Origin: Gemmatimonadaceae bacterium
GTDB taxonomy: Bacteria > Gemmatimonadota > Gemmatimonadetes > Gemmatimonadales > Gemmatimonadaceae
DNA length: 36,926 nucleotides
Direction: 5' to 3'
Assembly (NCBI GenBank): GCA_025450815.1
Contig: JANWLO010000132.1
Location: 1-36,926 of the forward strand
In this document: one piece after another, positions 26,129-35,623 of the stretch
How positions within the stretch are numbered: the stretch's first letter is position 1
How the letters are laid out: each line of letters starts with the position of its first letter
Program-made: the position numbers and the translations under genes
The notes under the pieces: model-generated
Seen by the model: only the letters and a program-made list of their open reading frames with translations
Database searches by the model: none
Told to the model about the DNA's origin: nothing

Positions 26129-27156
26129 GCCGCGGCGTCCGCGGGCCGGATGATCGAATAATCCTGACGTCGGCGCGCGGCCGTGAAGCCCGCGTCGCCG
26201 ATGAGGCGCTCCATCTCGGCGATCGTCATGCGGTGCGTCGTGTTCGCCGCCGAGACGACGTTCTCCTCGATCATCAGCGAGCCGAAGTCGTTGCAGCCAA
26301 AGCGGAGCGCGACCTGCCCGATCTTTCCGCCCATCGTAACCCAGCTTGCTTGCAGATTCGGAACGTTGTCGAGAACGATGCGCGCGAGTGCGGTAGTACG
26401 CAGATAGTCGACGGCGTTGGTCTTCGGCTGCTTCGACATCGTGGGCGTGTTCTCGGGCTGCAGCGGCCAGCAGATGAAGGCGGTGAAGCCATGCGTGCGC
26501 GCCTGCAGCTCGCGCACGCGCTCGAGATGCTCGATCCGCTCGGCCAGCGTCTCACCGATGCCGTACATCATCGTGACGCTCGTCTTCATCCCTTCCTGGT
26601 GCGCGATCTCCATGATCTCGAGCCAGCGATCCGCGCCGGCCTTCTTTTTCGCCACGAGGTCGCGTACTCGCTGCACGAGGATCTCCCCGCCGCCGCCCGG
26701 CACGGAGTCGAGTCCCGCCTTCATCATCTCGCGGATCACATCGCGCGCATCCATGCGAAACACCTTCGCGAAGAAGTCGATCTCGCTGGGGCTGAAGCCG
26801 TGGATGTGGATGGTGTGATATTTTTTTATGTAGCGCAGAAGGTCGAGATACCACTCGAACGGTATGTACGGATTGTGACCGCCCTGCATGAGGATCTGCA
26901 CGGCGCCCAACTGCTTGGCCTCGTCGATCTTCGCGCCGATCTGCTCGAAGGACAGCGTCCATCCTTCCTCGTGCTTCGGCCGACGATAGAACGCGCAGAA
27001 GCCGCAATCCGCCACACAGACGTTCGTGTAGTTGATGTTCCGGTCCACGATGTAGGTGACCGTGTTTGCCGGGTGCAGCTGCCGGCGCACGCTGTCGGCC
27101 TCCGAGCCAAGCTCCAGGAGCGGTGCATTCGTATAGAAGTCGAGCAAGTCTCTCAT
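26125..27156 (-). CDS. mqnC: Cyclic dehypoxanthinyl futalosine synthase (radical SAM)
   Basis: A 343-residue radical-SAM enzyme of the futalosine menaquinone pathway that closes the spiro ring of dehypoxanthine futalosine. The cluster cysteines are Cys47, Cys51 and Cys54 (CVADCGFC, CX3CX2C), preceded by RNINYTNV. Other family blocks are LMQGGHNP, HIHGFSPSEI, DSVPGGGGEIL, TMMYGIGET and CWPLQPENT. The start is ATG 27156, one base after the mqnA stop. With mqnA and mqnE it forms three of the pathway genes; mqnB and mqnD are not in the window. Confidence 0.95.
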   Translation of the reverse strand: MRDLLDFYTNAPLLELGSEADSVRRQLHPANTVTYIVDRNINYTNVCVADCGFCAFYRRPKHEEGWTLSFEQIGAKIDEAKQLGAVQILMQGGHNPYIPFEWYLDLLRYIKKYHTIHIHGFSPSEIDFFAKVFRMDARDVIREMMKAGLDSVPGGGGEILVQRVRDLVAKKKAGADRWLEIMEIAHQEGMKTSVTMMYGIGETLAERIEHLERVRELQARTHGFTAFICWPLQPENTPTMSKQPKTNAVDYLRTTALARIVLDNVPNLQASWVTMGGKIGQVALRFGCNDFGSLMIEENVVSAANTTHRMTIAEMERLIGDAGFTAARRRQDYSIIRPADAAA

Positions 27157-27157
27157 G

Positions 27158-28012
27158 TCAGGCGGCCGGAAGAAACGAGAGCGGGGCGGCGGGAACTATC
27201 CCGGCCGTTGCCAGCCGGCGGAAGAATTCCGACAGCCCCGCGAGATGATCGTACGACAGCCGGTAGTCGAGTCCCGACAGATACTCGAGGCAAAGGCGGC
27301 GCGCGACGCCGGTAACGGATGATGCCTGCTCCGCGAGCACGTCGAGATGCGACAGCCCCCAGTCGCGCGACTCGAGCAGTCGCGCATGCACCTGAAGCGC
27401 CTCGGCGACTTCCGCGGAACGCTGCGCGACCCACACCGCGAAGACGAACGGCAGTCCGGTCCACTCCTTCCAGCACGCGCCCAGATCGTAGACGTACGGA
27501 TAGTCCGACGTTCCGGGGATCGAGACATCGCCGGCGCGGATTCGGTTGGAGAGCAGCAGCGCCGCATCGCCGATCACGAGTCGCGCATCGTGCGGCTCGT
27601 CGCCGAAGCGCGCAATGTCCGTCATCTCTCCGTCGCCGGCGGCGAATCGCGGCGACGACTTCCACACGTGCTCGAAGAGCAGCCGCGTGAGCGCGACGCT
27701 CGTCATTGAGCTGCGCGTGAGCAGCACGAGGCCTCCATCGAGCTCCTCGGCGGGCATGCGCGAGAACAGCATCACGCTGCGCACCGGGCCGTCGGAGGTT
27801 ATCCCGAGGTCGGGGAGCAGCAGGTAGCGCGACGACTCGCGCGCGTATTCGACCGCGGAGATCACGCTCACCTCGAGCTGTCCGCTCGCCATGAGCTGAT
27901 TCAGCTCGCTGGGGTTGCCGCTCACCACCGGCGCACCGAGCGACACGAGGCCGCGATCGATGGCGCCGTACACCGGGAAGCAGTTGATGTAGCGAATGCG
28001 CCCGACGCGCAC
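27158..28012 (-). CDS. mqnA: Chorismate dehydratase
   Basis: A 284-residue enzyme with a periplasmic-binding-protein-like fold that converts chorismate to 3-enolpyruvyl-benzoate, the first step of the futalosine route. The N-terminus VGRIRYINCFPVYGAID and the block GNPSELNQLMASGQLEVSVISAVEY are typical. Later come DARLVIGDAALL, YVYDLGACWKEWTGLPFVFAVW and LSYDHLAGLSEFF. The GTG start at 28012 is chosen one base after the mqnE stop; the longer open frame upstream lies over mqnE and has no family sequence. Cytoplasmic. Confidence 0.93.
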   Translation of the reverse strand: MRVGRIRYINCFPVYGAIDRGLVSLGAPVVSGNPSELNQLMASGQLEVSVISAVEYARESSRYLLLPDLGITSDGPVRSVMLFSRMPAEELDGGLVLLTRSSMTSVALTRLLFEHVWKSSPRFAAGDGEMTDIARFGDEPHDARLVIGDAALLLSNRIRAGDVSIPGTSDYPYVYDLGACWKEWTGLPFVFAVWVAQRSAEVAEALQVHARLLESRDWGLSHLDVLAEQASSVTGVARRLCLEYLSGLDYRLSYDHLAGLSEFFRRLATAGIVPAAPLSFLPAA

Positions 28013-28013
28013 G

Positions 28014-29168
28014 TCAGGCCGCCTCGGCGGCAGCCGGCTCGAACGTGCGGAGGGTGTTATAGAGCGAGTCGCGCTCCACGGGCACGCGCCCGGCGCCGCG
28101 AATGAGCGCAAGCAGATCCTCGAGCGGTAGTCCCTGCGCAGTGTGCGCGCCGGCCTCGTGATAGATCTTCTCGCGAACCACCGTCCCTTCTATGTCGTTC
28201 ACGCCCCACGACAGCGCGATCTGCGACAGAAACGGCGTGACCATGATCCAGTGTGTCTTGATGTGCTCGAAGTTGTCGAGGAACAGCCGACCCACCGCGA
28301 CGTTGCGCAGATCGTCGAAGCCGGTGGTCGCCGTGCCCTGGCGGCCGAGCTTGAGCCCGAGCTCGTTGTTGTCGGGATGATACGCGAGCGGAACGTACGT
28401 GAGGAAGCCGCCGGTCTCATCCTGCAGGTTGCGCAGCATCGACAAATGGTCGACGCGATCTTCCGTGGACTCGACGTGGCCGTAGAGCATCGTCGCGTTG
28501 GAGCGAATACCCAGCCGATGCGCAACGCGATGCACTTCGATCCAGTCCTCGGCGTTGAGCTTTTTCTCGGCGATCGTCGCGCGCACGCCCTTGCCGAACA
28601 CTTCGGCGCCGCCGCCCGGGAGCGTGTAGAGCCCCGCTTCGCGAAGCGCGACGAGCACGTCGTGGTTCGACATCTTCTCGATGCGCGCGATGTGCGCGAT
28701 CTCCACCGCAGTGAGCGCCTTGATGTGCACGTCCGGGTGGCGCTCCTTGAGCCCGCGGAACATCTCGGCGTAGTACTCGAGGCCCGCTCCCATGTCGAGG
28801 CCGCCCACGATGTGGAACTCGCGCACGTACGGATTCGCTGCCGCCTCACCGTACACCTGATCCATCGTGTACCGGTATGCCCCGCTCTCCTTGGGCAGAC
28901 GCGCATACGAGCAGAACACGCACGTCTTGCGGAGGATGCAGACGTTGGTGGGATTGATGTGCTGGTTGGCGGCGAAGTAGACTCGGCTGCCGTGCTGCGC
29001 CTCGTTCGCCGCGTTCGCGAGATATCCGACGCCGAGGAGGTCGGGCGTCTCGAAGAGCGTGACGCCGTCCGCGTCGGAGAGGCGCGTGCCGGCCGCGACT
29101 TTCGCGGCGATGGGACGCAGCGCGGGATCGCTCAGTCGCGCGAAGGAGACGTTCGCGGGAACAGGCAT
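28014..29168 (-). CDS. mqnE: Aminodeoxyfutalosine synthase (radical SAM), CX5CX2C variant
   Basis: A 384-residue radical-SAM enzyme that joins 3-enolpyruvyl-benzoate and SAM to make aminodeoxyfutalosine. Family blocks include HINPTNVC, HIVGGLDMGAGLEYY, IKALTAVEIAH, LPGGGAEVF, TMLYGHVES and VPLAYHPDNNE. The cluster-binding cysteines are Cys77, Cys83 and Cys86 (CILRKTCVFC), a CX5CX2C spacing. The usual radical-SAM form, including MqnC next door, is CX3CX2C. The rest of the enzyme looks intact and the reading frame is unbroken, so this is more likely a clade variant than damage. The start is ATG 29168, one base after the fabF stop. Confidence 0.92.
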   Translation of the reverse strand: MPVPANVSFARLSDPALRPIAAKVAAGTRLSDADGVTLFETPDLLGVGYLANAANEAQHGSRVYFAANQHINPTNVCILRKTCVFCSYARLPKESGAYRYTMDQVYGEAAANPYVREFHIVGGLDMGAGLEYYAEMFRGLKERHPDVHIKALTAVEIAHIARIEKMSNHDVLVALREAGLYTLPGGGAEVFGKGVRATIAEKKLNAEDWIEVHRVAHRLGIRSNATMLYGHVESTEDRVDHLSMLRNLQDETGGFLTYVPLAYHPDNNELGLKLGRQGTATTGFDDLRNVAVGRLFLDNFEHIKTHWIMVTPFLSQIALSWGVNDIEGTVVREKIYHEAGAHTAQGLPLEDLLALIRGAGRVPVERDSLYNTLRTFEPAAAEAA

Positions 29169-29169
29169 C

Positions 29170-30417
29170 TCAGCGCTCGAAGCGGCGGACGGCGAGCGTG
29201 ACGTTGTGGCCGCCGAATCCGAAGCTGTTGCTGAGCGCCGCCGTGACGTCGCGACGGCGCGCGGTGTTCGGCGTGTAGTCGAGATCGCACTCCGGATCCG
29301 GCGTGCAGTAGTTGATCGTGGGTGGGATGATCCCGTCGCGCACCACCAGCGAAGAGATCAGAAACTCGATGGCGCCCGCCGCACCGAGCATGTGGCCCGT
29401 GCACGACTTGGTCGAGCTCACGCTCAGATCGTCCGCACTCTCGCCAAACACCGCGCGAATCGCCTTGGTCTCATTGAGATCATTGGCCGGCGTGGACGTG
29501 CCGTGCGCGTTCACGTACTGCACCGTCTCCGGCGTGAGCCCCGCGTCCTCCATCGCCCGCTTCATTGCCCGCTGCGCGCCCTCGCCGTTGGGTGCGGGCG
29601 ACGTGAGGTGGTACGCGTCGCCGGTGGCGCCGTAGCCTACGATCTCGGCGTAGATGTTCGCGCCGCGCTTGAGCGCGTGCTCGAGCTCCTCGAGGATGAG
29701 CGTTGCGCCACCTTCTCCCATCACGAAGCCGTCGCGCGTCGCGTCGAACGGCCGCGACGCCGTCATCATCTCGTCGTTCCGCTCCGAAAGCGCGCGCATG
29801 TTCGCGAAGCCGCCGATCGACATCGCGGTGACAGCCGCTTCCGCGCCGCCGGTGATCATCAGGTCCGCGTCTCCGTACTGGATCGCGCGATACGCGTCGC
29901 CGATCGCGTGCGCGCTCGTGGCGCACGCCGACACGGTGGCGTAGTTCGGGCCGCGAGCGTTGAACTGCATCGACACGATCCCCGCCGCAATGTCCGAGAT
30001 GAACATCGGAATGAAGAACGGGGAGATCTTCGAGGGTCCATACGCGCGGTAGGTATCGTGCTGCTCCTCGAAGGTCTTGAGGCCCCCGATTCCGCTCCCG
30101 ATGATGACGCCCAGGCGGTTGGGATCGTAGTCGGTGGTATCCGCGAGCTTCGCGTCACGCATCGCCTGCACGGACGTCGCAACGGCGTACTGCGTGAAGA
30201 GATCGGCGCGCTTGGCTTCCTTGCGCTCCATGTACGCGAACGGATCGAAGTCCTTCACCTCGCACGCAAACTTCACGGCGAAAGGTCCGGAATCGAATTT
30301 GGTGATCGGTCCCGCGCCGGAGCGGCCCTCCAGCAGGGACTGCCAGGTCGTCGCCACGTCGTTTCCGACGGGCGTTATGGCACCGAGGCCGGTGACGACG
30401 ACCCTGCGCTTGCTCAC
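29170..30417 (-). CDS. fabF: Beta-ketoacyl-ACP synthase II
   Basis: A 415-residue condensing enzyme that elongates acyl-ACP with malonyl-ACP. The catalytic Cys165 lies in [13 protein letters not shown]; the two catalytic histidines are in [14 protein letters not shown] and [12 protein letters not shown]. The N-terminus is [20 protein letters not shown] and the C-terminal NSFGFGGHN motif is present. The start is GTG 30417 in the acpP stop (GTGA). Length matches E. coli FabF (413). Confidence 0.97.
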   Translation of the reverse strand: MSKRRVVVTGLGAITPVGNDVATTWQSLLEGRSGAGPITKFDSGPFAVKFACEVKDFDPFAYMERKEAKRADLFTQYAVATSVQAMRDAKLADTTDYDPNRLGVIIGSGIGGLKTFEEQHDTYRAYGPSKISPFFIPMFISDIAAGIVSMQFNARGPNYATVSACATSAHAIGDAYRAIQYGDADLMITGGAEAAVTAMSIGGFANMRALSERNDEMMTASRPFDATRDGFVMGEGGATLILEELEHALKRGANIYAEIVGYGATGDAYHLTSPAPNGEGAQRAMKRAMEDAGLTPETVQYVNAHGTSTPANDLNETKAIRAVFGESADDLSVSSTKSCTGHMLGAAGAIEFLISSLVVRDGIIPPTINYCTPDPECDLDYTPNTARRRDVTAALSNSFGFGGHNVTLAVRRFER

Positions 30418-30650
30418 GCCGTCTTGGTCTTGAGGTAGCTCAATGCATCACCCACGGTGCGCAGCTTCTCCGCATCTTCGTCCGGAATGTCGATGTTGAA
30501 CTCCTTCTCGAATTCCATCACCAGCTCGACCGTATCCAGACTGTCGGCGCCGAGATCTTCCATGAAGCTCGCGTCGTTCGTCAGTTTCTCGCGCTCGACG
30601 CCAAGCTCCTTGGCGATGATTTCCTTGACCTTTTCTTCGAGATCCGCCAT
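30414..30650 (-). CDS. acpP: Acyl carrier protein
   Basis: A 78-residue acidic protein that carries growing acyl chains on a 4'-phosphopantetheine arm. The attachment serine is Ser37 in the [10 protein letters not shown] motif. ATG 30650 is preceded by GAGGGG about ten bases upstream, a good ribosome-binding site; the longer open frame would run over fabG. It sits between fabG and fabF as in E. coli, with a 59-base gap before it and a GTGA overlap after it. Confidence 0.98.
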   Translation of the reverse strand: MADLEEKVKEIIAKELGVEREKLTNDASFMEDLGADSLDTVELVMEFEKEFNIDIPDEDAEKLRTVGDALSYLKTKTA

Positions 30651-30709
30651 GGACGTGGTCCCCTCTAAGTGAATTGTGCGCGCCGCAGCGCAAAAAGTGC
30701 TCCCGAAAT

Positions 30710-31447
30710 CTACATCACTAGCCCGCCGTCCACCACGAAGACCTGCCCCGTGATGTACGATGCGTACTCCGACGACAGGAAGACGCACACCCCCGCGATA
30801 TCCCCCGCCGTGCCTAGCCGGCCGAGTGGAATCTGCGCACCAAGCTCGGTGCGTTCATCGTTCGTCATTGCCGCCGTCATGTCCGTCTCGATAAAGCCCG
30901 GTGCGACGGCATTCGTGAGAATGTTCCGGGACGCAAGCTCCTTCGCCACCGACTTCGTGAGCCCGATGAGCCCCGCCTTGCTGGCGGCGTAGTTTGCCTG
31001 TCCCTTGTTGCCGGTGATTCCGACGACGCTGGTGATGTTGATGATCCGTCCCCAGCGGCGCTTCATCATGCCGCGCGATGCAGCGCGAATCGTGGCGAAG
31101 GCCCCGCGCAGGTTGGCGTTCAGCACGGAGTCCCAGTCGTCGTCCTTGAGCCGCATAAGGAGGTTGTCGCGAGTGATGCCGGCGTTGTTGACGAGTATGT
31201 CGACGGAGCCCATGTCACGCTCCACACTCTCAACGAGTGCGGCGGCGCTCGACGAGCTGGCGATGTCGCAGGCGAAGCCGCGCGCGTCAGCGCCGATCGC
31301 GCTGGCGACCTCGGCCGCATTGTCAGCGTTGCGCCCGGACACCGCCACGCGCGCTCCCGCCGCGGCCAGCATCGCTGCTATCTCCCGCCCGATTCCGCGA
31401 GTGCTGCCGGTGACCAGCGCCACCCGTCCCGTGAGATCGATCTTCAT
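30710..31447 (-). CDS. fabG: 3-oxoacyl-ACP reductase
   Basis: A 245-residue short-chain dehydrogenase that reduces beta-ketoacyl-ACP with NADPH. The nucleotide-binding motif TGSTRGIG (13-20), NNAG, the catalytic serine in NITSVVG, and YAASK are all present, along with the C-terminal [15 protein letters not shown] 31447 overlaps the fabD stop as TGATG. It ends in TAG, one of the TAG stops showing that TAG is a normal terminator in this genome. Confidence 0.97.
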   Translation of the reverse strand: MKIDLTGRVALVTGSTRGIGREIAAMLAAAGARVAVSGRNADNAAEVASAIGADARGFACDIASSSSAAALVESVERDMGSVDILVNNAGITRDNLLMRLKDDDWDSVLNANLRGAFATIRAASRGMMKRRWGRIINITSVVGITGNKGQANYAASKAGLIGLTKSVAKELASRNILTNAVAPGFIETDMTAAMTNDERTELGAQIPLGRLGTAGDIAGVCVFLSSEYASYITGQVFVVDGGLVM

Positions 31448-32382
31448 CACGCGACCATCGCCAGTAGCTGCCCTACTTCCGCCGGAGTGCCGCACGACAT
31501 GGTTCGCGCTCCCGGAACGATGCGTTTGACCAGCGTTGAAAGTACGGCGCCAGGACCCATCTCGACGTACAGCGCTCCCGGCAAATCCTCTGCCGTGTGC
31601 AGGACGAGATCCGCCCAACGCACGGGGGACGTAAGCTGGCGGAGCAGCAGCTTTTTTGCATCTGCTGATCCCGCAGAGGGATACGCGCTAACGTTCGAGT
31701 AAACTGGGAAGTCGGTGGCCGCGATCGGCGCCGCATCGAGCGCGATCTTGAGCCCCGCCGCCGCCTCTTCCATCAACGGCGAATGGAACGCTCCGCTCAC
31801 GTTGAGCCGGATCGCGCGCTTCGCGCCAAGCTCCTTCGCGATCGCCATCGCGCCCTCGACAGCCTCGATCTCGCCGGAGATCACGATCTGCTCGGCATTG
31901 TTGTAGTTCGCCGGCACCACGTCTCCGATCTCGAGAGCGCGCGTACACGCCGCCTCCACGTTCTCTGCGGAAAGTCCAAGAATCGCCGCCATCGCGCCAG
32001 GTCGCTTCGTACCGCTTTCGAACATCAACTCTCCGCGCCGCCGCACCAGCCGCAGCGCATCCGCGAACTCGAACGCGCCCGCGGCGTGGTACGCCGTGAA
32101 CTCGCCTAGCGAGTGGCCAGCGGCGGCGCGCACGTGCGGCCGCACGCGCTCCGCCACTGTGGCCCACACGGCTGCGCCGTGCGTGAGCAGCGCCGGTTGC
32201 GCGTTGCGCGTGGACATGAGCTCATCATCGGGTCCATCGAAGCAGAGTTTCGAAAGCGGGAAGCCGAGGGTGCGGTCAGCAGCGTCGAACACGTCGCGCG
32301 CCGGCGTGTACGCGGCGGCGAGATCCTTTCCCATCCCGGACTTCTGCGACCCCTGCCCGGGAAAGAGCAGCACGATATCCAC
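31447..32382 (-). CDS. fabD: Malonyl-CoA-ACP transacylase
   Basis: A 311-residue enzyme that loads malonate onto ACP. The N-terminus reads DIVLLFPGQGSQKSGMG; the nucleophile Ser91 is in AGHSLGEFTAY, followed by Arg in RRRGELM and the catalytic His in SGAFHSPLM. GTG 32382 is chosen because it gives the family N-terminus just before LLFPGQGSQ and lies 11 bases after the fabH stop; the frame stays open upstream only over fabH. Confidence 0.96.
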   Translation of the reverse strand: MDIVLLFPGQGSQKSGMGKDLAAAYTPARDVFDAADRTLGFPLSKLCFDGPDDELMSTRNAQPALLTHGAAVWATVAERVRPHVRAAAGHSLGEFTAYHAAGAFEFADALRLVRRRGELMFESGTKRPGAMAAILGLSAENVEAACTRALEIGDVVPANYNNAEQIVISGEIEAVEGAMAIAKELGAKRAIRLNVSGAFHSPLMEEAAAGLKIALDAAPIAATDFPVYSNVSAYPSAGSADAKKLLLRQLTSPVRWADLVLHTAEDLPGALYVEMGPGAVLSTLVKRIVPGARTMSCGTPAEVGQLLAMVA

Positions 32383-32393
32383 GGCTGACTCGC

Positions 32394-33383
32394 TCAGAGA
32401 CGGACGACCGAAGACGCCCACGTGAAGCCGGCGCCGAACGCGACCATGAGCACGATCGATCCCTCTCCAACGAGCCCGCGCTGCATCGCCTCATCGAGTG
32501 CGATTGGAATCGAGGCGCTCGAAGTATTGCCGTACCGCTCGACATTTACGTAGACCTTGTCCATCGGGATGCCGGTGTGCTTCGCCGTCGCCTCGATGAT
32601 CCGGAGATTCGCCTGGTGCGGAATGAGCAAGTCGATGTCGCCGACGTTGAGGCGCGCGAGATCGAGCGCGCGCCCGGCGGACTCCGCCATCGAGCGCACC
32701 GCGTGCTTGAACACCTCGCGCCCCGCCATGTGTACGAGATGCGTGCGCGCCTCGAGCACCGCCGGCGACATCGGCGTGGTCGCGCCACCCGCCGGACGAT
32801 ACAACAGATCGGCGAGCGTTCCGTCGGAGCGCATGAACGTCGACAGAATGCCGCGCCCCTTCTGCGAGCGCCTGATCACCGCCGCTCCCGCACCGTCCCC
32901 GAACAGCACGCATGTGGCGCGGTCCGTCCAGTCGCAGATAGCGCTCATCTTTTCCGAGCTCACCAGCAGCACGGTCTCGGCCGCGCCGCTGTTGATCATT
33001 CCCTCGGCGATCGTGAGGCCGTAGATAAAGCCGCAGCACGCAGCCGATATGTCGAACGCAGATGCGCGCGTAGCGCCGAGGACGGCCTGGATGTCCACCG
33101 CGGTGGCCGGGAGCAGACGGTCGGGGCTAGCCGTACTCAGAATGATCACATCGAGCTCGCCGGGCTGCACGCCGGCGCGCTTCATCGCGATGCGCGCGGC
33201 GTCGGCGCCCAGACTGCACGTGGTCTCGCCGGGGCCGGCAATGTGCCGCTCGGAGATCCCGGTGCGCTCCATAATCCATTCGTGGGTCGTCTCGATACCG
33301 ATCGCCGCGAAGTCGTAGTTGGTCATTACGCGGGCCGGCACCGAGCGCCCCACCGCGGAGATCTGTGCGGATGGACGCTTCAT
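32394..33383 (-). CDS. fabH: Beta-ketoacyl-ACP synthase III
   Basis: A 329-residue enzyme that starts fatty-acid synthesis from an acyl-CoA primer and malonyl-ACP. The catalytic triad is visible: Cys116 in DISAACCGF, His in LIPHQANLRI and Asn in RYGNTSSASIP. The N-terminal block WIMERTGISERHI is typical. ATG 33383 overlaps the plsX stop (ATGA). Primer preference, straight or branched, cannot be read from the sequence. Confidence 0.97.
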   Translation of the reverse strand: MKRPSAQISAVGRSVPARVMTNYDFAAIGIETTHEWIMERTGISERHIAGPGETTCSLGADAARIAMKRAGVQPGELDVIILSTASPDRLLPATAVDIQAVLGATRASAFDISAACCGFIYGLTIAEGMINSGAAETVLLVSSEKMSAICDWTDRATCVLFGDGAGAAVIRRSQKGRGILSTFMRSDGTLADLLYRPAGGATTPMSPAVLEARTHLVHMAGREVFKHAVRSMAESAGRALDLARLNVGDIDLLIPHQANLRIIEATAKHTGIPMDKVYVNVERYGNTSSASIPIALDEAMQRGLVGEGSIVLMVAFGAGFTWASSVVRL

Positions 33384-34399
33384 GCGCTCGCCACCGCCGC
33401 GTGTCCCAGGCGCCGGCCGATGTGATCGTTCATCCGCGATTCGACCGCGCGCACCGCGACCTGAATGGCGTTCTTGATCGCGCGCGGCGACGAGCTGCCG
33501 TGCGAGATGATGCTTACGCCCTTCACGCCGAGCAGTGGAGCGCCACCGTAGTCGGAGTAGTCGAAACCCTGGAAGGTGCGCGCGATCTTGTCCTGTTCGA
33601 ATCCCGCCGCCGCGAGCATGCTGAAAATGAGCGACGGCACCGATTCGTAGAACTTGAGAAGCACGTTGCCGACGAAGCCGTCGCAGACGACGACGTCGAG
33701 CGAGCCGCGCGCACTGCCGGCGCTCAGGATGTCCCGACCCTCGACGTTGCCGATGAAGTTGAGTCCCGCCGCGGACAGAAGCTTGTGAGCTTCCTTCACC
33801 GCGGAGTTGCCCTTCTCGGATTCCTCGCCGTTGCTGAGCAATCCCACTGCGGGATCGGGGCGCATGAGGATGTCCTCCGCGTACACGGAGCCGAGCCGCG
33901 CGAACTGCACGAGCTCCTCGGCCGAGCAATCCACGTTGGCGCCGGCGTCCACGAGCACCACGGGACTTTTGAGCGTTGGGATCATGGCGGCGATCGCGGG
34001 TCGCGTGAGGCCGTGGTGCAGCTTGAGCAGAAAGACGGAGGACGCCATCTGCGCGCCGGTGGTGCCGGCGGAGACGAACGCGTCTGCCTGATCAGCGGCG
34101 TGGAGCTTGAGCCCCACCACCATGGAGCTGTGCGGCTTGCCGCGAATCGCTGCCGTGGGCCGATCCGACATCTCGATGACGTCCGGAGCCTCGACGATGC
34201 TGATGCGATCTCGACGTGCGGCAAAGCCCGCGGGATCCGCAGTGTCCAGGCGATCGAGCTCGCTCTGAATGACGGAGGTGCGGCCCACGAGTACGATCGT
34301 ATGCGCTGAGTCGAGCTCGCCGATGGCGAGCAGAGCGCCTGCAACTGGCGACCGGGGGGCAAAGTCGCCCCCCATCGCATCCACGGCGATCCGCGCCAA
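33380..34399 (-). CDS. plsX: Phosphate acyltransferase PlsX
   Basis: A 339-residue enzyme that makes acyl-phosphate from acyl-ACP for phospholipid synthesis. It begins RIAVDAMGGDFAP and includes DAFVSAGTTGAQMA, VLVDAGANVDC, GLLSNGEESEKGN, VEGRDI, VVVCDGFVGNVLLKF and the C-terminal GGAPLLGVKG. The start is TTG 34399, two bases after the rpmF stop; no ATG or GTG stands before the conserved first strand except far upstream inside rpmF. rpmF-plsX-fabH-fabD-fabG-acpP-fabF is a widely conserved order. Confidence 0.95.
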   Translation of the reverse strand: MARIAVDAMGGDFAPRSPVAGALLAIGELDSAHTIVLVGRTSVIQSELDRLDTADPAGFAARRDRISIVEAPDVIEMSDRPTAAIRGKPHSSMVVGLKLHAADQADAFVSAGTTGAQMASSVFLLKLHHGLTRPAIAAMIPTLKSPVVLVDAGANVDCSAEELVQFARLGSVYAEDILMRPDPAVGLLSNGEESEKGNSAVKEAHKLLSAAGLNFIGNVEGRDILSAGSARGSLDVVVCDGFVGNVLLKFYESVPSLIFSMLAAAGFEQDKIARTFQGFDYSDYGGAPLLGVKGVSIISHGSSSPRAIKNAIQVAVRAVESRMNDHIGRRLGHAAVASA

Positions 34400-34401
34400 T
34401 T

Positions 34402-34584
34402 CTAGGCTTCCTTGGCTTCGACCCGCTGCTCCCCGCCGTAGTAGCCGCATTCGGCGCAGACACGATGCGGACGTTTCATGCTTTGACAGCGCGGGCAGCG
34501 CTGTATGGCAATTGCCGGCGCTTTCTTGTGAGTATTGCGGGCGCGCTTCTTTCGCTTGGAGGTGCGGCGCTTCGGGACGGCCAT
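34402..34584 (-). CDS. rpmF: Ribosomal protein L32
   Basis: A 60-residue large-subunit protein with the family start MAVPKRRTSKRKKRARNTH. A zinc-binding set is intact: Cys30, Cys33, Cys43 and Cys46. The zinc form suggests no replacement by a cysteine-free paralogue, at least in this copy. It ends in TAG, two bases before plsX. Confidence 0.97.
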   Translation of the reverse strand: MAVPKRRTSKRKKRARNTHKKAPAIAIQRCPRCQSMKRPHRVCAECGYYGGEQRVEAKEA

Positions 34585-34637
34585 GAGTGCTCAGTAAGTA
34601 AAGAAGAGGTTCGGTGCTCGAAGATCGTTCGAATCGG

Positions 34638-35147
34638 TCAGTCGTCAGTAGTGCCGCGGACGGTCCGAAGCTCTGCCCAGCGCGCATCCACCGCGGGCGG
34701 GCAGTTGCAAGGTCCAGCGTTGAGCTCCGCGCCGCATGTCGGACAGAGCCCCTTGCAGTCTTCCCGGCAAACCGGAAAGCGTGGCACGGCGAGCAGCCAC
34801 TGCTCGCGTACCGCAGGGCTCAGGTCGAGCGTGCGCGCCCGAGGTTCCAGCACGTAGATCTCCGGATCGTCGATCTCATCGCCCGCTACCGCGTACAACA
34901 CATGCACGTTCTCGGCGACCTTCACCGTGGTTTCCGTGAGACAGCGTCTGCACGGCACTGTCGCGGTTCCTTCGATCGCCCCGCTCCAGTAATAGCGGCC
35001 GGGGCCGGCCACGGAGAGCCGGCCCGACGCGAGAACCGCCGTTTCGGGGAGCATGTCGCCCTCGATCCACACCGGATCATGAGCGTCCAGCGCACCCGCA
35101 ACCGTGGCGGCCTGCTCTTCCAGCGACCGTATGTCGAAAGACAGCAT
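34638..35147 (-). CDS. DUF177 (YceD-like) protein
   Basis: A 169-residue protein of the YceD/DUF177 family, found next to rpmF in many bacteria and implicated in 23S rRNA metabolism. It has the central CRRCL motif after ATVP and a C-terminal acidic/cysteine block: CREDCKGLCPTCG, then CNC, likely binding zinc. The neighbour rpmF follows after 53 bases. The exact molecular role is not settled. Confidence 0.9.
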   Translation of the reverse strand: MLSFDIRSLEEQAATVAGALDAHDPVWIEGDMLPETAVLASGRLSVAGPGRYYWSGAIEGTATVPCRRCLTETTVKVAENVHVLYAVAGDEIDDPEIYVLEPRARTLDLSPAVREQWLLAVPRFPVCREDCKGLCPTCGAELNAGPCNCPPAVDARWAELRTVRGTTDD

Positions 35148-35192
35148 AACCCATGAATCTACTTGAAGATGACACGCCCGGCAAGACGCGAG

Positions 35193-35621
35193 TCAGCGCG
35201 CCGCGAGCAGTTCGGCCTCGGAGAAAAAGAAGCGCGATTCCCGGGTCGCATTCTCGTCCGAATCGGACGCGTGTATCGCGTTGCGCTCCTTCGACTCCGC
35301 GAACAGCGCGCGCACGGTTCCCTGCTCCGCCTCCTTTGGGTCGGTTGCGCCGATCGCCTTCCGGAGCGCCGCCACAGCGTCCGCCTTCTCGAGCACGAGC
35401 GGCATGCAAGGACCCGAAGTCATGAAGGTGACGAGCGACTTGTAGAACGGGCGCTCGCGATGCACTGCATAGAACTCCTCGGCCTGCGCGGTGGTGAGAT
35501 GGAGCACCCGGGCCGCGCGCACGCGAAAGCCCTGCGACTCGAGGTGCGCGACGATCTTGCCGCTCTTGTTGGTGCCGAATGCATCGGGCTTGACGATCGT
35601 TAGTGTGATGCCACCGGTCAT
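35193..35621 (-). CDS. ndk: Nucleoside diphosphate kinase
   Basis: A 142-residue enzyme that balances nucleoside triphosphates through a phosphohistidine. Lys11 in IVKPDA and the catalytic His117 in NAIHASDS are present, with the substrate-binding RPFYKSLVTFM and SGPCMPLVLE. Length is normal. The start is two bases after the EIIA-CBS stop, and a 45-base gap follows before the DUF177 gene. Confidence 0.97.
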   Translation of the reverse strand: MTGGITLTIVKPDAFGTNKSGKIVAHLESQGFRVRAARVLHLTTAQAEEFYAVHRERPFYKSLVTFMTSGPCMPLVLEKADAVAALRKAIGATDPKEAEQGTVRALFAESKERNAIHASDSDENATRESRFFFSEAELLAAR

Positions 35622-35623
35622 GG

